A stretch of 64,000 nucleotides of DNA from NCBI RefSeq assembly GCF_000025345.1, contig NC_013757.1, positions 3,038,001-3,102,000 of the forward strand, written 5' to 3'. Both the position numbers and the translations under genes were made by a program. Below, piece by piece: positions 62,515 through 64,000 of the stretch. Position 1 is the stretch's first letter. Every line of letters starts with the position of its first letter. Source of the DNA: Geodermatophilus obscurus DSM 43160. Its GTDB lineage: Bacteria > Actinomycetota > Actinomycetes > Mycobacteriales > Geodermatophilaceae. The notes beneath the pieces are model-generated. The model had not been told where the DNA came from and did not search any database. It was given only the letters and a program-made list of their open reading frames with translations.

Positions 62515-64000
62515 TCAGACCGTCCACGGCGGCGGCGCCTCGGGGTCGATGCCGTACCGGCGGATCGCGTCGGCCACCGTCGTGGCCGGGACGGCGCCCT
62601 CGGCGGCGAGCGAGGCCAGCGCCGCCACGGCCACCGCACCGCGGTCGACCTCGAAGAAGCGACGCAGGTTGCGGCGGTAGTCCGAGCGCCCGTAGCCGTC
62701 GGTGCCCAGCACCCGGTAGCTGCCCGGCACGAAGGGGCGGATCTGGTCGGCAAAGGCCCGCACGTAGTCACTGGCGGCGATGACCGGCCCCTGCCGGTCG
62801 GCGAGGCACTGCTCGACCCAGCTGCGCCGTGGCTGCTCGGTCGGGTGCAGCAGGTTCCACCGCTCCACCGCCATCCCGTCCCGCCGCAGCTCAGTGAAGC
62901 TGGGGGCGCTCCACACGTCGGCGTCCACGCCGAAGTCGGCGGCGAGCAGGTCGGCGGCGGCCAGGACCTCGCGCAGGATCGTGCCGCTGCCCAGCAGTTG
63001 CACCCGCGGCCGCGCGGCCTTGCGGCTGCGGCCCGACGGCGCGGCCGGCCCCTCGCGCAGCAGGTACAGCCCGCGCAGGATCCCCTCCTGCGAGCCCTCG
63101 GGCATCCCCGGGTGCTCGTAGTTCTCGTTCATGAGGGTGAGGTAGTAGAAGACGTCCTCCTGCTCGGCGACCATCCGGCGCAGCCCGTCCTGGACGATCA
63201 CCGCGACCTCGTAGTGGAAGGTCGGGTCGTAGGAGACGCAGTTGGGGATCGCCGAGGACAGCAGGTGGCTGTGGCCGTCCTCGTGCTGCAGGCCCTCGCC
63301 GTTGAGCGTGGTCCGCCCGGCGGTGGCACCGAGCAGGAAGCCGCGCGCCCGGGAATCCCCGGCCGCCCAGGCCAGGTCCATGACCCGCTGAAAGCCGAAC
63401 ATCGAGTAGTAGATGTAGAACGGGATCATCGGGGTGTCGCTCAGGCTGTAGGACGTCGCCGCGGCGATCCACGACGACATCGCCCCGGCCTCGTTGATGC
63501 CCTCCTGCAGCATCTGCCCGTCCGGGGCCTCCCGGTAGTACATGAGCTGGTCGGCGTCCTGCGGCCGGTAGAGCTGGCCGACCTGGCTGAAGATGCCGAA
63601 CTGCCGGAACATCCCCTCCATCCCGAAGGTGCGCGACTCGTCGGGCACGATCGGGACCACCCGCTTGCCGATCGCCTTGTCCCGCAGCAGCGTGTTGAGG
63701 ATCCGGACGAATGCCATCGTGGTGGAGATCTGCCGGCCCTCGGTCGGCACCAGCTGCCCGCCGAAAGCATCGAGGCCCGGGACCTGCAGGGTCTCGCTTG
63801 AGCGCCGCCGGCGCACTGGCATGGGCCCGCCCAGCGCGGCCCGCCGCTCCCGGAGGTAGCGCATCTCCGCGCTGTCCTCCGGGAAGCGCAGGAAGGGCAC
63901 CTCCTCGAGCTGCTCGTCGGAGACGGGGATGTCGAAGCGGTCCCGGAACCGGGCCAGCGCCGCGCCCGCGACCTTCTTCTGCTGGTGGGTGATGTTCTGC
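62515..64000 (-). CDS. aceE: pyruvate dehydrogenase E1, homodimeric (AceE), 3' part
   Basis: The last 494 residues of single-chain pyruvate dehydrogenase E1; the start lies beyond the window. Recognisable AceE segments are QNITHQQKK at the window edge, RFDIPVSDEQLEEVPFLR, GRQISTTMAFVRILNTLLRD, VPIVPDESRTFGMEGMFRQ, NEAGAMSSWIAAATSY, TLNGEGLQHEDGHSHL and DYVRAFADQIRPFV. The thiamine-diphosphate GDG motif lies in the missing N-terminal half. It decarboxylates pyruvate and acetylates the E2 lipoyl group. First visible gene of the E1-E2-E3 operon. Confidence 0.95.
   Translation of the reverse strand, partial: QNITHQQKKVAGAALARFRDRFDIPVSDEQLEEVPFLRFPEDSAEMRYLRERRAALGGPMPVRRRRSSETLQVPGLDAFGGQLVPTEGRQISTTMAFVRILNTLLRDKAIGKRVVPIVPDESRTFGMEGMFRQFGIFSQVGQLYRPQDADQLMYYREAPDGQMLQEGINEAGAMSSWIAAATSYSLSDTPMIPFYIYYSMFGFQRVMDLAWAAGDSRARGFLLGATAGRTTLNGEGLQHEDGHSHLLSSAIPNCVSYDPTFHYEVAVIVQDGLRRMVAEQEDVFYYLTLMNENYEHPGMPEGSQEGILRGLYLLREGPAAPSGRSRKAARPRVQLLGSGTILREVLAAADLLAADFGVDADVWSAPSFTELRRDGMAVERWNLLHPTEQPRRSWVEQCLADRQGPVIAASDYVRAFADQIRPFVPGSYRVLGTDGYGRSDYRRNLRRFFEVDRGAVAVAALASLAAEGAVPATTVADAIRRYGIDPEAPPPWTV

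Overview
The window is GC-rich throughout, with actinobacterial codon use, many GTG starts and many 4-nt stop/start overlaps. Gene content (single-chain AceE pyruvate dehydrogenase, baeRF/Rv2629-like protein, large LuxR ATPase regulators, CGTGA-N6-TCACG palindromes of the CRP/GlxR type) points to an actinobacterium. A desert or stone-dwelling Geodermatophilaceae-like genus is my best guess from gene style, not from a database comparison.

Layout. 1-3.1 kb: a broken Rieske ferredoxin/reductase pair and a BCCT osmolyte carrier. 3.4-6.6 kb: an integration scar with a decayed tyrosine integrase beside a 3' piece of tRNA-Asn, a MOSC protein, a 3' piece of tRNA-Pro and an intact IS5-type insertion sequence. 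7-12.9 kb: TerC, NhaA and an ABC exporter; the last two share a 5' leader motif. 13.4-17.8 kb: two 239-residue membrane paralogues, a cytochrome P450 pseudogene and a short ribosome-hibernation-like protein. 18-23.8 kb: a complete mrpA(B)CDEFG antiporter operon. 23.8-28.5 kb: a minus-strand run of G6PD, GH15 glucan hydrolase, two GlsB-type membrane proteins and a membrane-anchored universal stress protein. 28.6-32 kb: STAS protein, PucR regulator and a NarL-type two-component pair. 32.5-38 kb: lipoprotein, a third membrane paralogue, baeRF protein and a CPA1 cation/H+ antiporter. 38-43.5 kb: a tandem pair of CNNM/CorC transporters set among transposase and gene fragments. 43.7-49.8 kb: a LuxR-family ATPase regulator, a decayed paralogue of it and an alpha/beta hydrolase. 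50.3-53 kb: a second scar with tRNA-Pro and tRNA-Ala pieces, IS256 and IS3 remnants and one intact tautomerase. 53.3-64 kb: a second NhaA, a DASS dicarboxylate carrier divergent from malic enzyme, and the pyruvate dehydrogenase E3-E2-E1 operon, cut by the window end.

Two functional themes stand out. The first is cation, pH and osmotic homeostasis: BCCT, TerC, two NhaA, Mrp, CPA1 and two CNNM, with stress proteins between them. Most of it lies between two direct repeats of a tRNA-Pro 3' end (5374-5434 and 50590-50651), so it may be a 45-kb island or a stack of islands. The second is C4-acid use at the right edge: dicarboxylate import, malate to pyruvate, pyruvate to acetyl-CoA. Two perfect palindromes exactly 80 bp apart between the carrier and malic enzyme suggest CRP-type control.

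Decay is conspicuous. I count at least a dozen pseudogenes or gene fragments, nearly all around the scars. No intact tRNA, rRNA or CRISPR array was seen.
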